The notes under the pieces were generated by a model. That model was not told where the DNA came from, searched no databases, and was given only the letters and a program-made list of their open reading frames with translations. The translations under genes were made by a program, and so were the position numbers. From Actinomycetota bacterium (GTDB lineage Bacteria; Actinomycetota; Actinomycetes; S36-B12), in NCBI GenBank assembly GCA_010029945.1, contig RGQW01000041.1, forward strand, positions 1-11,580: 11,580 nt of DNA, in the 5' to 3' direction. Position 1 is the first letter of the stretch, and each line of letters opens with the position of its first letter. Positions 1-8,176 of the stretch are shown piece by piece.

Positions 1-132
1 TCGGGGATTCTGGCTGGACAGTGGTGGGTCTCGACGTTTGCGGGCCTCGCCATCCTGCTGTGGGCGCTGGCTTTCAACCTCGTGGGCGACGGCCTGAGAG
101 ATGTTCTCGATCCAAAGACGGAAGGGCGCTGA
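1..132 (+). CDS. Peptide-type ABC transporter permease, DppC/OppC-like (3' end only)
   Basis: This is the last 43 codons of a binding-protein-dependent permease; the start lies outside the window. Frame 1 is open from base 1 to a TGA at 130-132. The visible residues form a hydrophobic final membrane helix followed by the very typical DppC ending FNLVGDGLRDVLDP and a short charged tail (KTEGR). This C-terminus is characteristic of the second permease of dipeptide/oligopeptide importers, which forms half of the membrane channel with DppB. One base separates it from the next ATG at 134, so it is in an operon with the two ATPases and the binding protein downstream. The DppB-like partner is presumably further upstream. 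Family assignment is firm despite the short length; the substrate is not determined. Confidence 0.9.
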   Translation, partial: SGILAGQWWVSTFAGLAILLWALAFNLVGDGLRDVLDPKTEGR

Positions 133-133
133 T

Positions 134-1315
134 ATGGCTCACGATGCGCTGCTTCGCGTGGAAGGTCTGAGCGTCGACTTCCAAACGTCGCGAGGCCTTG
201 CCCGCGCCGTTGATGATGTCTCCTTCTCCATTAAACGTGGCGAGACTCTGGCTCTTGCAGGAGAGACGGGATGTGGCAAGAGCGTGACCGCTCGATCCAT
301 TCTCCGGCTGGTTCCCCAGCCACCGGGGATCTACTCGGCAGGCTCGATCTACTTCCAAGGGATCGAAGAAAGCGAGCCGTTGGACGTTCTCGAAGCATCG
401 GAGCAGCAGGTGCGTGCGCTGCGCGGGGATCGAATTGCGATGGTGTTCCAGGACCCGTCCAAGGCGCTGAATCCTGCGCTAACTATCGGGCGGCAACTGG
501 GCGAAGTTTTCGCTGAACACCGAGAAGCATCCGTATTCGAGAGTGCAGGTCTCGGCACCCGTAGTCGCGGTGCATCTCGTTATCTCCGGCACCGTGGTGG
601 CCTGGTGCGACGCACGGCGTACAGGTTCACTCACCCGTCAGCGACTAAACGTCTGACCGACGCTCTGGACGAACGGGTACTGCAGGCGCTTGCTGAGACG
701 GGCGTACCTAATCCAAGAAAAGTGATGACGTCCTACCCGCACGAGCTCTCCGGTGGAATGAAACAACGCGTCATGATTGCCCAGGCGCTTGCGTGTGATC
801 CGGATCTGCTCATCGCGGATGAACCTACGACTGCCCTCGATGTGACCATTCAAGCTCGAATCCTCGATCTTCTGTCGGAATTGCAGGAACGCAAGGGCAC
901 TGCGATCTTGTACATCACCCACGATCTCTCGCTCGTCCGACAAATAGCCGATCGACTGGCGGTGATGTACGCAGGGCGTATCGCGGAGATTGGCGACTGT
1001 CGGGATCTCCTCAGCACTCCCTTGCATCCGTACACCCAAGGGCTCATGAACGCGATCCCGCGAGCTGAAACGAAACGGGGAGAGTTGGCAGCCATTCCCG
1101 GAACGGTCCCGGTATTGATTGACGCGCCACGTCAGTGCCACTTCGTGAGTAGGTGTTCGTGGGCGGGGGAGGCCTGCACGACGCACATACCCCGAGAGTC
1201 ACATCCTCTGCCCGATCGCCAGGTTTCTTGTCTTCGCTTTGAATCGGCAGCGGCCGTTGGGGCAGCGCCGGGCGACATGCCTGAGCAGTATGCGAGTGCG
1301 GAGGTGACCACATGA
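134..1315 (+). CDS. Peptide ABC transporter ATP-binding protein, DppD/OppD-like
   Basis: This is a cytoplasmic ATPase of 393 residues that powers the peptide-type importer. It shows Walker A GETGCGKS (43-50), Q-loop Q106 in VFQDP, signature LSGGMKQR (205-212), Walker B LLIADE (225-230) and H-loop H263 in ITHD. The C-terminal oligopeptide-transporter domain carries four cysteines, C335, C341, C348 and C366 (C-x5-C-x6-C-x17-C), the arrangement that binds a [4Fe-4S] cluster in well-studied OppD proteins. The start at 134 is preferred because GGAAGGG at 120-126 precedes it and it follows the permease stop by one base; an in-frame ATG at 101 would overlap the permease. The helical region between Q-loop and signature is longer than usual, with roughly 50 extra residues rich in Arg and Ser (about 130-180). 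The stop overlaps the next start in ATGA, so translation is probably coupled. Confidence 0.93.
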   Translation: MAHDALLRVEGLSVDFQTSRGLARAVDDVSFSIKRGETLALAGETGCGKSVTARSILRLVPQPPGIYSAGSIYFQGIEESEPLDVLEASEQQVRALRGDRIAMVFQDPSKALNPALTIGRQLGEVFAEHREASVFESAGLGTRSRGASRYLRHRGGLVRRTAYRFTHPSATKRLTDALDERVLQALAETGVPNPRKVMTSYPHELSGGMKQRVMIAQALACDPDLLIADEPTTALDVTIQARILDLLSELQERKGTAILYITHDLSLVRQIADRLAVMYAGRIAEIGDCRDLLSTPLHPYTQGLMNAIPRAETKRGELAAIPGTVPVLIDAPRQCHFVSRCSWAGEACTTHIPRESHPLPDRQVSCLRFESAAAVGAAPGDMPEQYASAEVTT

Positions 1316-2673
1316 CAATCAGCGACGACGTGCAAGTCCCAGGAGCCGTCGCCAGTCGACGAAGCCTCATTACGTTGCGGGATGTTGCCGTGCACTATCC
1401 GGTCAAAGAGGGTGTTCTGCAAAGAGTGACCTCGCATGTGAAAGCCGTCGACGGTGTATCGCTGACAATCCCCCGAGGTTCGACGGTGGGTCTTGTTGGT
1501 GAATCTGGGTGTGGGAAGACAACGCTGGGCAAGGTGATCGCGGGCTTGGAAAGCCCGACCTCAGGTGATTTGTGGTTTGATCTCGATCCCTCTGACGCAG
1601 AGAATGTCGATCGCCTGCGCAACCGGGACCCGAAATCGATGTCTGGTGAAGACAGAGAGACATGGCAACGGCTCCAAGGGCAACATCGGCTCGGTTCCAT
1701 GTCTCGGGAGTTCCAGGGGCGCTATCGTCGGAATTGTCAGGTCGTGTTTCAGGATGCCTTTTCATCACTGAACCCTCGGCAACTGGTTCGTGACATTGTC
1801 GGTCGCCCGCTCCGGGTGTATAACGAAGCCTCGGGGGAGAATCTCAATCAGCAGGTTCTCGAGTTGCTCGAGCGAGTCGGTCTTGGCCCACAGCACCTGC
1901 TTCGTTACCCGCACCAGTTCTCCGGGGGTCAGCGGCAGCGCATTTCTATCGCCCGTGCTCTTGCGTTGAATCCGGAATTCATCATCTTGGATGAGCCGAC
2001 GAGTGCTCTCGACGTTTCCGTGCAGGCGCAGATTTTGAATCTGCTCGTCTCGCTCCAGCGCGAATTCGAGTTGACGTATCTCTTCATTACTCACGACCTT
2101 GGCGTGGTCGAACACATGTCGGACGAGATCGCCGTCATGTACCTGGGGAGGCTGGTGGAACAAGGTCCAACACGAGAGGTTTTCGATAATCCATTCCATC
2201 CCTACACCGAGGTGTTGCGCGACTCCAATCCGTCGCTGACCGGAGACTCCGTTGCGGATGGCCATCGACGACTAACGGGGTCTGTGCCCAACCCCATTGA
2301 TCCACCAACGGGGTGCCGGCTTCACCCGCGGTGTCCAGTCGCAGTGAGCACGTGCGGTTGGCGTGTGGACGATGTTCTCGAACAGCTCGAAGTATCGTCT
2401 CCTGCTTCCTTCGAGGGAATCGAGGCAGTGGAGCGCTCGAGTGAATTCAGCGCGGTTATTCGCTTGACGGATGATGATGCCTCGCGGGCCATGGCACACG
2501 AAGTGACCGACCTCCGGGGCGCCCTGGGGAATGTCGAGGTTGATGTTCGCCGGGATGGCAAGGAGTTGAGAGTGGACTTACCGGAGGTTGACGACATCAC
2601 CCTCGAGGTAATCGAACCCGGACGAATGAGTGCGTGCGTGCATGCCCAGTCGGGAAATTGGTGGAACAAGTAG
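1312..2673 (+). CDS. Peptide ABC transporter ATP-binding protein, DppF/OppF-like, with large insertions
   Basis: This is the second ATPase of the importer, 453 residues against about 330-350 for ordinary DppF/OppF. Walker A is GESGCGKT (63-70), Q-loop Q147 in VFQDAFSSLNP, signature FSGGQRQR (203-210), Walker B FIILDE (223-228) and H-loop H261. Two expansions explain the size. One is about 45-50 polar residues between Walker A and the Q-loop (about 91-142). The other is about 90 residues near the C-terminus. The oligopeptide domain begins normally with C335-x5-C341-x6-C348, but the fourth cysteine is not at its usual distance; C442 in GRMSACVHA may be its equivalent, which would make 350-438 an insertion rather than a tail. 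The start ATG 1312 overlaps the previous stop by four bases and has a strong GGAGGTGA at 1300-1307. It probably forms a heterodimer with the ATPase before it. Confidence 0.92.
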   Translation: MTISDDVQVPGAVASRRSLITLRDVAVHYPVKEGVLQRVTSHVKAVDGVSLTIPRGSTVGLVGESGCGKTTLGKVIAGLESPTSGDLWFDLDPSDAENVDRLRNRDPKSMSGEDRETWQRLQGQHRLGSMSREFQGRYRRNCQVVFQDAFSSLNPRQLVRDIVGRPLRVYNEASGENLNQQVLELLERVGLGPQHLLRYPHQFSGGQRQRISIARALALNPEFIILDEPTSALDVSVQAQILNLLVSLQREFELTYLFITHDLGVVEHMSDEIAVMYLGRLVEQGPTREVFDNPFHPYTEVLRDSNPSLTGDSVADGHRRLTGSVPNPIDPPTGCRLHPRCPVAVSTCGWRVDDVLEQLEVSSPASFEGIEAVERSSEFSAVIRLTDDDASRAMAHEVTDLRGALGNVEVDVRRDGKELRVDLPEVDDITLEVIEPGRMSACVHAQSGNWWNK

Positions 2674-2694
2674 GCGTTGAACTGCGCCGCTAAC

Positions 2695-2704
2695 GGAAAG
2701 AAGG
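2695..2704 (+). promoter_or_regulatory. Ribosome-binding site deciding the binding-protein start
   Basis: GGAAAGAAGG lies five bases before ATG 2710. This favours 2710 over the upstream in-frame TTG at 2677, which has no such site and would add 11 residues ahead of the signal peptide. Confidence 0.7.
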
Positions 2705-2709
2705 TACGA

Positions 2710-4425
2710 ATGATGGTAGGTCAAAGAGGCGGCGGTGCCTGGCGCCGATCGCTCGGAGTGATGGCGGGAAGTGCAGCCGTCGCGATGGTTGTGGCCGCAT
2801 GTGGTGGATCCTCTGATTCCCAGGAGACGGAATCAGGGGGAGACGACAGCGCTGCCACGAGTGAGATCCGTAACGCTGGTGTCATTGTTCATGCCCAGAA
2901 CGGTGAACCTGCCACCTTGGATCCGGCCCGTGCGGAGCAGGGTGAAAAGGGTGAGGCGTTCATCGACAATGTCTACGAACGACTTCTCGAAGTTGGTCCC
3001 GATGGCCCCGACCTTCTACCGAGCCTGGCGACCGAGGTTCCCACCCAGGAGAACGGTTTGGTGAGCGACGACCGTCTCACCTACAAGTTCCCACTTCGGG
3101 AGGGCGTCACGTTCCACGATGGCTCAGACTTTACAGCGGAGGATGTCGTCTACTCCTGGGAACGGGCCATGACGATGAATCTTCCCGAAGGTCAGGCAGC
3201 GGCCCTCGTGGACTCGGTCGAATCCATGACTGCTGTGGATGACTACACGTTCGAGGTAACGCTCATTGAACCGGACGCATCATTCCTGTACTCGGTCGTG
3301 AACAACCCGGTTGCCTCAATCGTCAGCTCGGAGTCCGTTGAGGCCAACGGCGGTGTGGAAGCTGACACCCCGAACGAGTGGATGGACACCAACATGGTGG
3401 GTACCGGTCCGTACACGTTCGGCGAGTGGAAGCGCGGCGAGTCGCTCACGATGGATGTGAATGACGACTACTGGGGAGACCCCGCGCGCGCTGGCGTCCG
3501 CTGGGACATCACTCCGGAGGAGAGCTCTCGCGTTCTTGCTCTGCAGGCTGGTGACGCGGACATCATTGACATTTCACCTTCCAATGTGAGCGATGTTCGA
3601 GAGAACGAGGGAATCGCGATCTTCGAAGGCGGTCTTCTGTTGGAGCCCATTCACCTCGGGTTCAATATGCGCTCCGACGACCTGCCTTCGAGTGACACGA
3701 TCCCCTCGGACTTCTTCGCCGATAAGAAGATCCGTCAAGCGTTCAACTACGCGTTTGACTACGACACGTACATCAACTCTTTCCTTGATGGATATGGAGC
3801 GCGCTACACCGCCTACATCCCACAGGGTGTGTTTGGGTACGACGAGAACGCCCCGATCTACGAATATGACCCCGAGAAGGCAACGGAACTCCTGGAGCAG
3901 ACCGAATACTGGGATTCCGGCTTCGAGGTGTCGGTACTCGTTCAGTCTGGTGAGCCGGAGTTTGAGGGCGTGGCGTTGTTGATGAAGGACGGAATTGAGA
4001 AACTGAATCCGAAGTTCAAGGTCAACGTCGTCAATCAGGCGGAAACGCAGTTTGACGAAAACCTCGGTGCAGATCCCGTTCCGTTCGCTCTGTGGGTGAA
4101 GAACGCCGATCCAGGTGCGGATCCGCATCAGTTCTTCGATCCACACCAGCATCCGGATGGTGACTGGGGTAGCAAACACGGCATGCGGGATGCCTACGAG
4201 GACCCGGATCGCATCGCCGAACTGATCGACGCTGGAAAGGGAACCGTCGATCCCGAGGAGCGGCAAGCCATCTACTCGGAACTGCAGCAGCTGCTGTACG
4301 AAGATCCGATGTGGGTGTACGCCGCGCAAGAAGGCCTGGCATTCCCGTACCGCACGTGGCTGCAGGACTTCACCGTCAACCCGCTGTGGCGAGGACCCCA
4401 GTACAAGTACTTCGGTAAGGAGTAA
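2710..4425 (+). CDS. Family-5 extracellular solute-binding lipoprotein (DppA/OppA-like)
   Basis: This is a 571-residue membrane-anchored binding protein that captures the substrate outside the cell and delivers it to the permease. The N-terminus has two arginines (R12, R13), a hydrophobic stretch and a lipobox VAAC with the lipidated cysteine at C31 (codon 2800-2802), followed by a Gly/Ser/acidic linker. The SBP_bac_5 fold is recognised from PATLDPA, NVYERLLE, LREGVTFHDGS and FTAEDVVYSWERA in the first lobe, and from the C-terminal EDPMWVYAAQEG region. The length matches the family. ATG 2710 is chosen because of the Shine-Dalgarno before it; an adjacent ATG at 2713 is equally placed. The gene sits 36 bases after the DppF-like gene, with no terminator between them, and is last in the operon. 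Family-5 proteins bind peptides, nickel, sugars or other solutes, so peptide is only the default guess. Confidence 0.93.
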   Translation: MMVGQRGGGAWRRSLGVMAGSAAVAMVVAACGGSSDSQETESGGDDSAATSEIRNAGVIVHAQNGEPATLDPARAEQGEKGEAFIDNVYERLLEVGPDGPDLLPSLATEVPTQENGLVSDDRLTYKFPLREGVTFHDGSDFTAEDVVYSWERAMTMNLPEGQAAALVDSVESMTAVDDYTFEVTLIEPDASFLYSVVNNPVASIVSSESVEANGGVEADTPNEWMDTNMVGTGPYTFGEWKRGESLTMDVNDDYWGDPARAGVRWDITPEESSRVLALQAGDADIIDISPSNVSDVRENEGIAIFEGGLLLEPIHLGFNMRSDDLPSSDTIPSDFFADKKIRQAFNYAFDYDTYINSFLDGYGARYTAYIPQGVFGYDENAPIYEYDPEKATELLEQTEYWDSGFEVSVLVQSGEPEFEGVALLMKDGIEKLNPKFKVNVVNQAETQFDENLGADPVPFALWVKNADPGADPHQFFDPHQHPDGDWGSKHGMRDAYEDPDRIAELIDAGKGTVDPEERQAIYSELQQLLYEDPMWVYAAQEGLAFPYRTWLQDFTVNPLWRGPQYKYFGKE

Positions 4426-4438
4426 TCAGCGGGAGTTG

Positions 4439-4473
4439 AGAGGCGGGGTCCACCATCGGTGGACCCCGCCTCT
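4439..4473 (+). terminator. Strong hairpin terminator after the ABC transporter operon
   Basis: A perfect 16-bp inverted repeat (4439-4454 with 4458-4473) around a three-base ATC loop begins 14 bases after the binding-protein stop. The stem is very GC-rich. There is no T-tract after it, which is common for terminators in GC-rich actinomycetes. It separates the transporter operon from the next promoter. Confidence 0.82.
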
Positions 4474-4499
4474 GCATTCGGCCACCGAGACCAGCATGA

Positions 4500-4518
4500 G
4501 TGAATACAATCGATTGCA
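4500..4518 (+). promoter_or_regulatory. Putative operator, copy 1 (GTGAATACAATCGATTGCA)
   Basis: This 19-base element contains the perfect 10-base palindrome CAATCGATTG (4507-4516). It matches the element at 8435-8453 at 17 of 19 positions, with both differences in the same two-base spacer. Its position over the probable -10 box and start of the FAD enzyme gene fits a repressor site. The CG-centred dyad resembles LacI-type operators in shape, but the regulator is not in the window and its family is a guess. Confidence 0.6.
4505..4510 (+). promoter_or_regulatory. Probable -10 box (TACAAT) of a leaderless promoter
   Basis: TACAAT differs by one base from the TATAAT consensus and ends seven bases before the A of ATG 4518. 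Transcription would therefore start at or next to the start codon. No Shine-Dalgarno is seen before ATG 4518 or GTG 4500, which agrees with a leaderless message. No convincing -35 box is visible at the usual distance; weak candidates lie around 4478-4486. Confidence 0.45.
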
Positions 4519-6089
4519 TGACACAGACGCTGGAAGCCGACATCGTCGTTGCGGGTGCGGGGCATAACGCCCTGATCACCGCGGCGTACCTTGCACGGGC
4601 GGGCAAGAGCGTCCTCGTTGTTGACACCCGACCAATTCCTGGCGGTGGGGTGGCGACCGAGGAATATTTGCCGGGGTTCTTCATGGACTCGTGCTCCACC
4701 GGGCACACCATCATCCAGTTCAATCCCGTTATCAGAGATGACACCCTTGGGTTGGTCTCGAAGTACGGACTCGAGTACGTCGACCCGGATCCCGTCGCTC
4801 GCGTCGCGATGCCCGATGGGGAGCAGGTCGCGATGTACGTCGATCCCGAGAAGACCCACGCGGAGTTTGCTCGCTTCAGTCAACGTGACGCCGATTACTA
4901 CCTCGACTTCCTTCAGGATTGGGAGCGCGCGAAGGTGGCCTTCGGCAAGGCCAACAACACTCCGATCGGTTGGGGCCCGCCGCTAGATGCCCTCCTCGAT
5001 GAATTGCCCAATGGGGGAGTGTGGCGTCGTCGTCGAGCAATGAGTGCTGTTGACGTGATCATGCACGAGTTCACCGAGGAACACATTCAGGCATTTCTGC
5101 TGTGGGAGGCATGCCAGACATTCGGCTCAGTCGACTTGCCGGGGTCAGGCGTCCTGCCGTACTCAATCATGGGTGGGCGTCAGCAACGAAGTTGGACTAT
5201 CCCGGTGGGCGGATCAGGAAAACTTACGGATGCGCTCGTGTCGGTGATCACAGAGCACGGTGGAGAGATCCATTGCGACACCACTGTGCAGAGACTTCTG
5301 CTTGAGGGTGATCGGTGCGTGGGCATCGAAGACACTCAAGGCCGTCAGTTCCTCGCAAAGGATGCCGTGTTGTCCACGATTCATGTCAAACATCTCATCG
5401 ATATGGCACCCGCTGATGCCTGGGGTGATTCCTTCACCTACGGGGTGGAGACGTATGACATAGGCATTCCACTGTTCGCCGCTTTCCTGGTGATGGATCA
5501 GGTGCCGACCTTTGCCGGCAAGAAGCCGGAAGACACGGCGGTCAGCAGTGGTTTGGCCCTGTGGCCGCATGAGGTTGTGTCACAAGTACGGGCAATTCGC
5601 GATCGACAGCCTGTGGAGGGATCAGCATGGACGCTGGTCGCAACACCGAGCATCGTGGATCCCTCGCGTGCCCCGGCCGGCAAGCAGACCGTGAAGATAT
5701 TGGTGCCCGCATCTCATGTCGCCCCGTACGGATACGACAACTGGGATGACGCGAAAGAACGTCACGCCGACGCGATGGTCGAGTACGTGTCGACAGCGGT
5801 ACCGAACGTCACGGCGGAACATATCGAGGCGCGCATCGCGAAGAGCCCTGTCGACATCGAGCGGTGGAATCCACACATGATCAATGGGTGCGCCCATGGT
5901 GGAGACAAGGGAGTGCCCTACAGCGGACCGCTTCGTCCCGCTGCAGGCTGGGCGTCCCACACCATGCCGATCCCGGGTCTGTATCAAACTGGGGGAACCA
6001 CCCACCCTGGTGGATCGATCACCGGCTCCCCGGGTCGTAACGCTGCCATGGTGATGATGCGGGATCTAGGACTGGAGTTCCCGGGCTAG
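4518..6089 (+). CDS. FAD-dependent oxidoreductase, phytoene desaturase/PYROXD2-like
   Basis: This is a 523-residue flavoprotein of the amine oxidase/phytoene desaturase superfamily (COG1233 type). The N-terminal Rossmann motif reads VVAGAGHNALITAAYLARAG (11-30), followed by an acidic residue D36 at the end of the second strand to bind the FAD ribose, then PGGGVATEE. The C-terminal FAD-binding signature GLYQTGGTTHPGG continues to SPGRNAA (about 487-510), as in this family. The length is normal and no membrane segment is seen. ATG 4518 is preferred over the in-frame GTG 4500 because a -10 box is correctly spaced for a leaderless start and neither has a ribosome-binding site. Members oxidise or desaturate varied substrates and are not limited to carotenoids; no carotenoid genes are nearby, so a catabolic oxidase role is more likely here. 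It ends four bases before the convergent Mo-enzyme gene. Confidence 0.88.
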   Translation: MTQTLEADIVVAGAGHNALITAAYLARAGKSVLVVDTRPIPGGGVATEEYLPGFFMDSCSTGHTIIQFNPVIRDDTLGLVSKYGLEYVDPDPVARVAMPDGEQVAMYVDPEKTHAEFARFSQRDADYYLDFLQDWERAKVAFGKANNTPIGWGPPLDALLDELPNGGVWRRRRAMSAVDVIMHEFTEEHIQAFLLWEACQTFGSVDLPGSGVLPYSIMGGRQQRSWTIPVGGSGKLTDALVSVITEHGGEIHCDTTVQRLLLEGDRCVGIEDTQGRQFLAKDAVLSTIHVKHLIDMAPADAWGDSFTYGVETYDIGIPLFAAFLVMDQVPTFAGKKPEDTAVSSGLALWPHEVVSQVRAIRDRQPVEGSAWTLVATPSIVDPSRAPAGKQTVKILVPASHVAPYGYDNWDDAKERHADAMVEYVSTAVPNVTAEHIEARIAKSPVDIERWNPHMINGCAHGGDKGVPYSGPLRPAAGWASHTMPIPGLYQTGGTTHPGGSITGSPGRNAAMVMMRDLGLEFPG

Positions 6090-6093
6090 GTGT

Positions 6094-8175
6094 TCAGTCA
6101 TCCATCGCTGCGACGATGGCGTCGGCAGTGATGGGTAGATCCCGGACGCGGATGCCCAGCGCGTTCGTGATGGCATTACCGAGGGCCGCTGCGGTTGGCC
6201 CCATGGATGCTTCCCCGGCGCCAAGCCACTTCTCCCGAGGTTGGTCGATGAGAAACACATGCACAGGAGGTGTGTCGACAAAGCGGACGATGGGGTAGTC
6301 CTCCCACGTATTACTGCTCACCGCACCGGCATCGAATCGAACTCGCTCGCGCAACGTCCAACTCATCGCTTGTATCGCGCCACCCTCGATCTGGTTCTCC
6401 ACCCCGTCCGGGTTGATCACCCGACCGCAGTCCACGGCGATCCACAAGCCGGTGACGCGGACTTCCTCGACGGCCTCGACTTCGGCGACGACAGCGCACC
6501 ATGCGCCGAGACCCTTGTAGCGAGCAAATCCGATTCCGCGACCCCGATCAGTGGGGGTACTCGATCCCCAATCCGCAGCGGTTGCAGCAGATTCCACCAC
6601 GGCACGAGCTCGCGGTTCCGAGAGGTGACGCAGTCGGTAATTCACCGGATCCATGTCGAATTGGCGCGCCAGGTCGTCTATATGCGATTCGATGGCGAAG
6701 ACGTTCATATGGGCACCGAGCGACCGCAAAGCAGACGCCCTCACCGGCATCTCGAGTGCTCGGTGGGCAACCGCTCGGATAGCGGGGATGTCATACCCGG
6801 GAATCGCGTTCCGGCCGATCCCGGCACCCGCAGCGGGGGGCGGGTCCTCTGACGCAGGAATGGCAGGAGAGCGAGTCAATTCGGAATACCCGAGAAGAGA
6901 CGGCGTTGGCAAGGTGTTGGGTCGAGACGAGTGTCCATTGCCGTAGCCATCCCAGGACCAGTCGGTGATCAGCCCAGATTCATCGGTGGTGCTGGAAATG
7001 CGTACCACCATCGCCGGACCGAACGGCCCCCAGCCGAGCTCGTCCTCTCGCGACCACGTGACGTGCACGGGGAGACCTGGCACGGCGCGAGCCAATTGCG
7101 CGGCATCGAAGGCGACATCGTCGGCAGGATTGTGTCCGTAGCAACCAGCCCCTTGAACGTGGTGAACATGAACAGCATCCGGGGGGCAGTCAAAAGCCCG
7201 GGCAAGATCATTGCGCAGTGGATAGACACCCTGGGTGTGACTCCACACCTCAAGACGCCCCATGTCCTCGCTCCATACAGCGACGGCGCAGGCGGTACCG
7301 ATAGACGCGTGTGCCAAGAAGGGACGGGAGTATTGGGCGGTAAACGTTGCTGCGTCATTGACATTTGCTTCTGCGAGAACCACGTCGTCGGTAGCGACCG
7401 TCATAAGGAATTCTGAAACGCCCGCATCGCTCCATGGGTGAGGATTCCCATCCCACGTCGCGGACACAGTGAGAGCTGTCTGTGCCCGCAGGACATCAAT
7501 TTCTGTCCCGGCGATGACTCCGAGAAAGTTCCCATCGCGAACGGTTGTCAGGACCCCTGGTTGCATGCGCACGGCTTCTTCGTCGACGGATGCGAGGTTG
7601 GCGCCACGAAAGGCTGGACGGATGGTCCTCCCGAAGACCATTCCCGGAAGACGCATGTCATGCAGGTAGCTGACTTCTCCGTGAACCTTGCCTCGGAGAT
7701 CGACCCGTGGCGTTGATGCGCCGATCGTTCCGGCACCTGGGGGGAGCGGTACGTCGACGTCGACGTCAACGCTCAGGTCCACCTCGGGTGAAAGATCCCA
7801 GTACGACAGGGCTGTCCCGTTGGCAGAAAACACACCGTCCACGGGTTCGATGTCTGCGCTACCCAGAACTTCGCTCGCGCGGTCTCGAAATAGGGCCCGC
7901 GCGTGGGCCGCGGCTGAGGCAATGGCAGACCCCGAATGGGGAATCGACAAGCTTCCGGCGGTGAAATTCTCATCGGGACCACCCACGGTGTCGGGCGCGT
8001 GCACGATCACCTGGTCGACGGCCACTCCCAAAATGTCCGCGAGGATTTGGGCGACGGCCGTGTCGATTCCCTGCCCCAACTCTGACTTGCCCATGTGCAG
8101 GTGCACCTCACCCGGTTGAGAGAAATCAAGCCAGGTGGACAGGCGAGGGTTGTTGGCGAGGGAGGGGCTCTCCAT
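6094..8175 (-). CDS. Molybdenum hydroxylase large subunit, IorB/nicotinate dehydrogenase-like (xanthine dehydrogenase family)
   Basis: This 693-residue molybdopterin-cofactor subunit should hydroxylate a heterocycle or oxidise an aldehyde, using water as the oxygen source. The order of domains is that of the two-subunit isoquinoline 1-oxidoreductase type: an N-terminal cofactor fragment (GKSELGQG at 29-36, then FTAGSLSIPHSGSA), a central a/b hammerhead-like domain (starting near GTIGASTPRVDLRGKVHG), then the second cofactor region (WSHTQGVYPLRNDLARAF, GAGCYGHNPADD). The catalytic Glu is present in GAGEASMGP (about E655). ATG 8175 is chosen because the text after it matches the usual N-terminus (NPRLSTWLDF) and because the upstream gene's stop ends one base before it. 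There is no FAD subunit, as expected for this type. Electrons would pass to the [2Fe-2S] subunit encoded just upstream, which is damaged. Export or cofactor-insertion genes are not visible. The substrate is unknown. Confidence 0.9.
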   Translation of the reverse strand: MESPSLANNPRLSTWLDFSQPGEVHLHMGKSELGQGIDTAVAQILADILGVAVDQVIVHAPDTVGGPDENFTAGSLSIPHSGSAIASAAAHARALFRDRASEVLGSADIEPVDGVFSANGTALSYWDLSPEVDLSVDVDVDVPLPPGAGTIGASTPRVDLRGKVHGEVSYLHDMRLPGMVFGRTIRPAFRGANLASVDEEAVRMQPGVLTTVRDGNFLGVIAGTEIDVLRAQTALTVSATWDGNPHPWSDAGVSEFLMTVATDDVVLAEANVNDAATFTAQYSRPFLAHASIGTACAVAVWSEDMGRLEVWSHTQGVYPLRNDLARAFDCPPDAVHVHHVQGAGCYGHNPADDVAFDAAQLARAVPGLPVHVTWSREDELGWGPFGPAMVVRISSTTDESGLITDWSWDGYGNGHSSRPNTLPTPSLLGYSELTRSPAIPASEDPPPAAGAGIGRNAIPGYDIPAIRAVAHRALEMPVRASALRSLGAHMNVFAIESHIDDLARQFDMDPVNYRLRHLSEPRARAVVESAATAADWGSSTPTDRGRGIGFARYKGLGAWCAVVAEVEAVEEVRVTGLWIAVDCGRVINPDGVENQIEGGAIQAMSWTLRERVRFDAGAVSSNTWEDYPIVRFVDTPPVHVFLIDQPREKWLGAGEASMGPTAAALGNAITNALGIRVRDLPITADAIVAAMDD

Positions 8176-8176
8176 C

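Noticed and set aside
101..133. Earlier ATG start for the DppD-like protein
   Set aside because: It would overlap the permease end and lacks a ribosome-binding site. ATG 134 has one and matches family N-termini.
3574..4329. Minus-strand open frame of 251 codons inside the solute-binding protein gene
   Set aside because: It is a shadow of a clearly real gene, with no recognisable domain and no ribosome-binding context.
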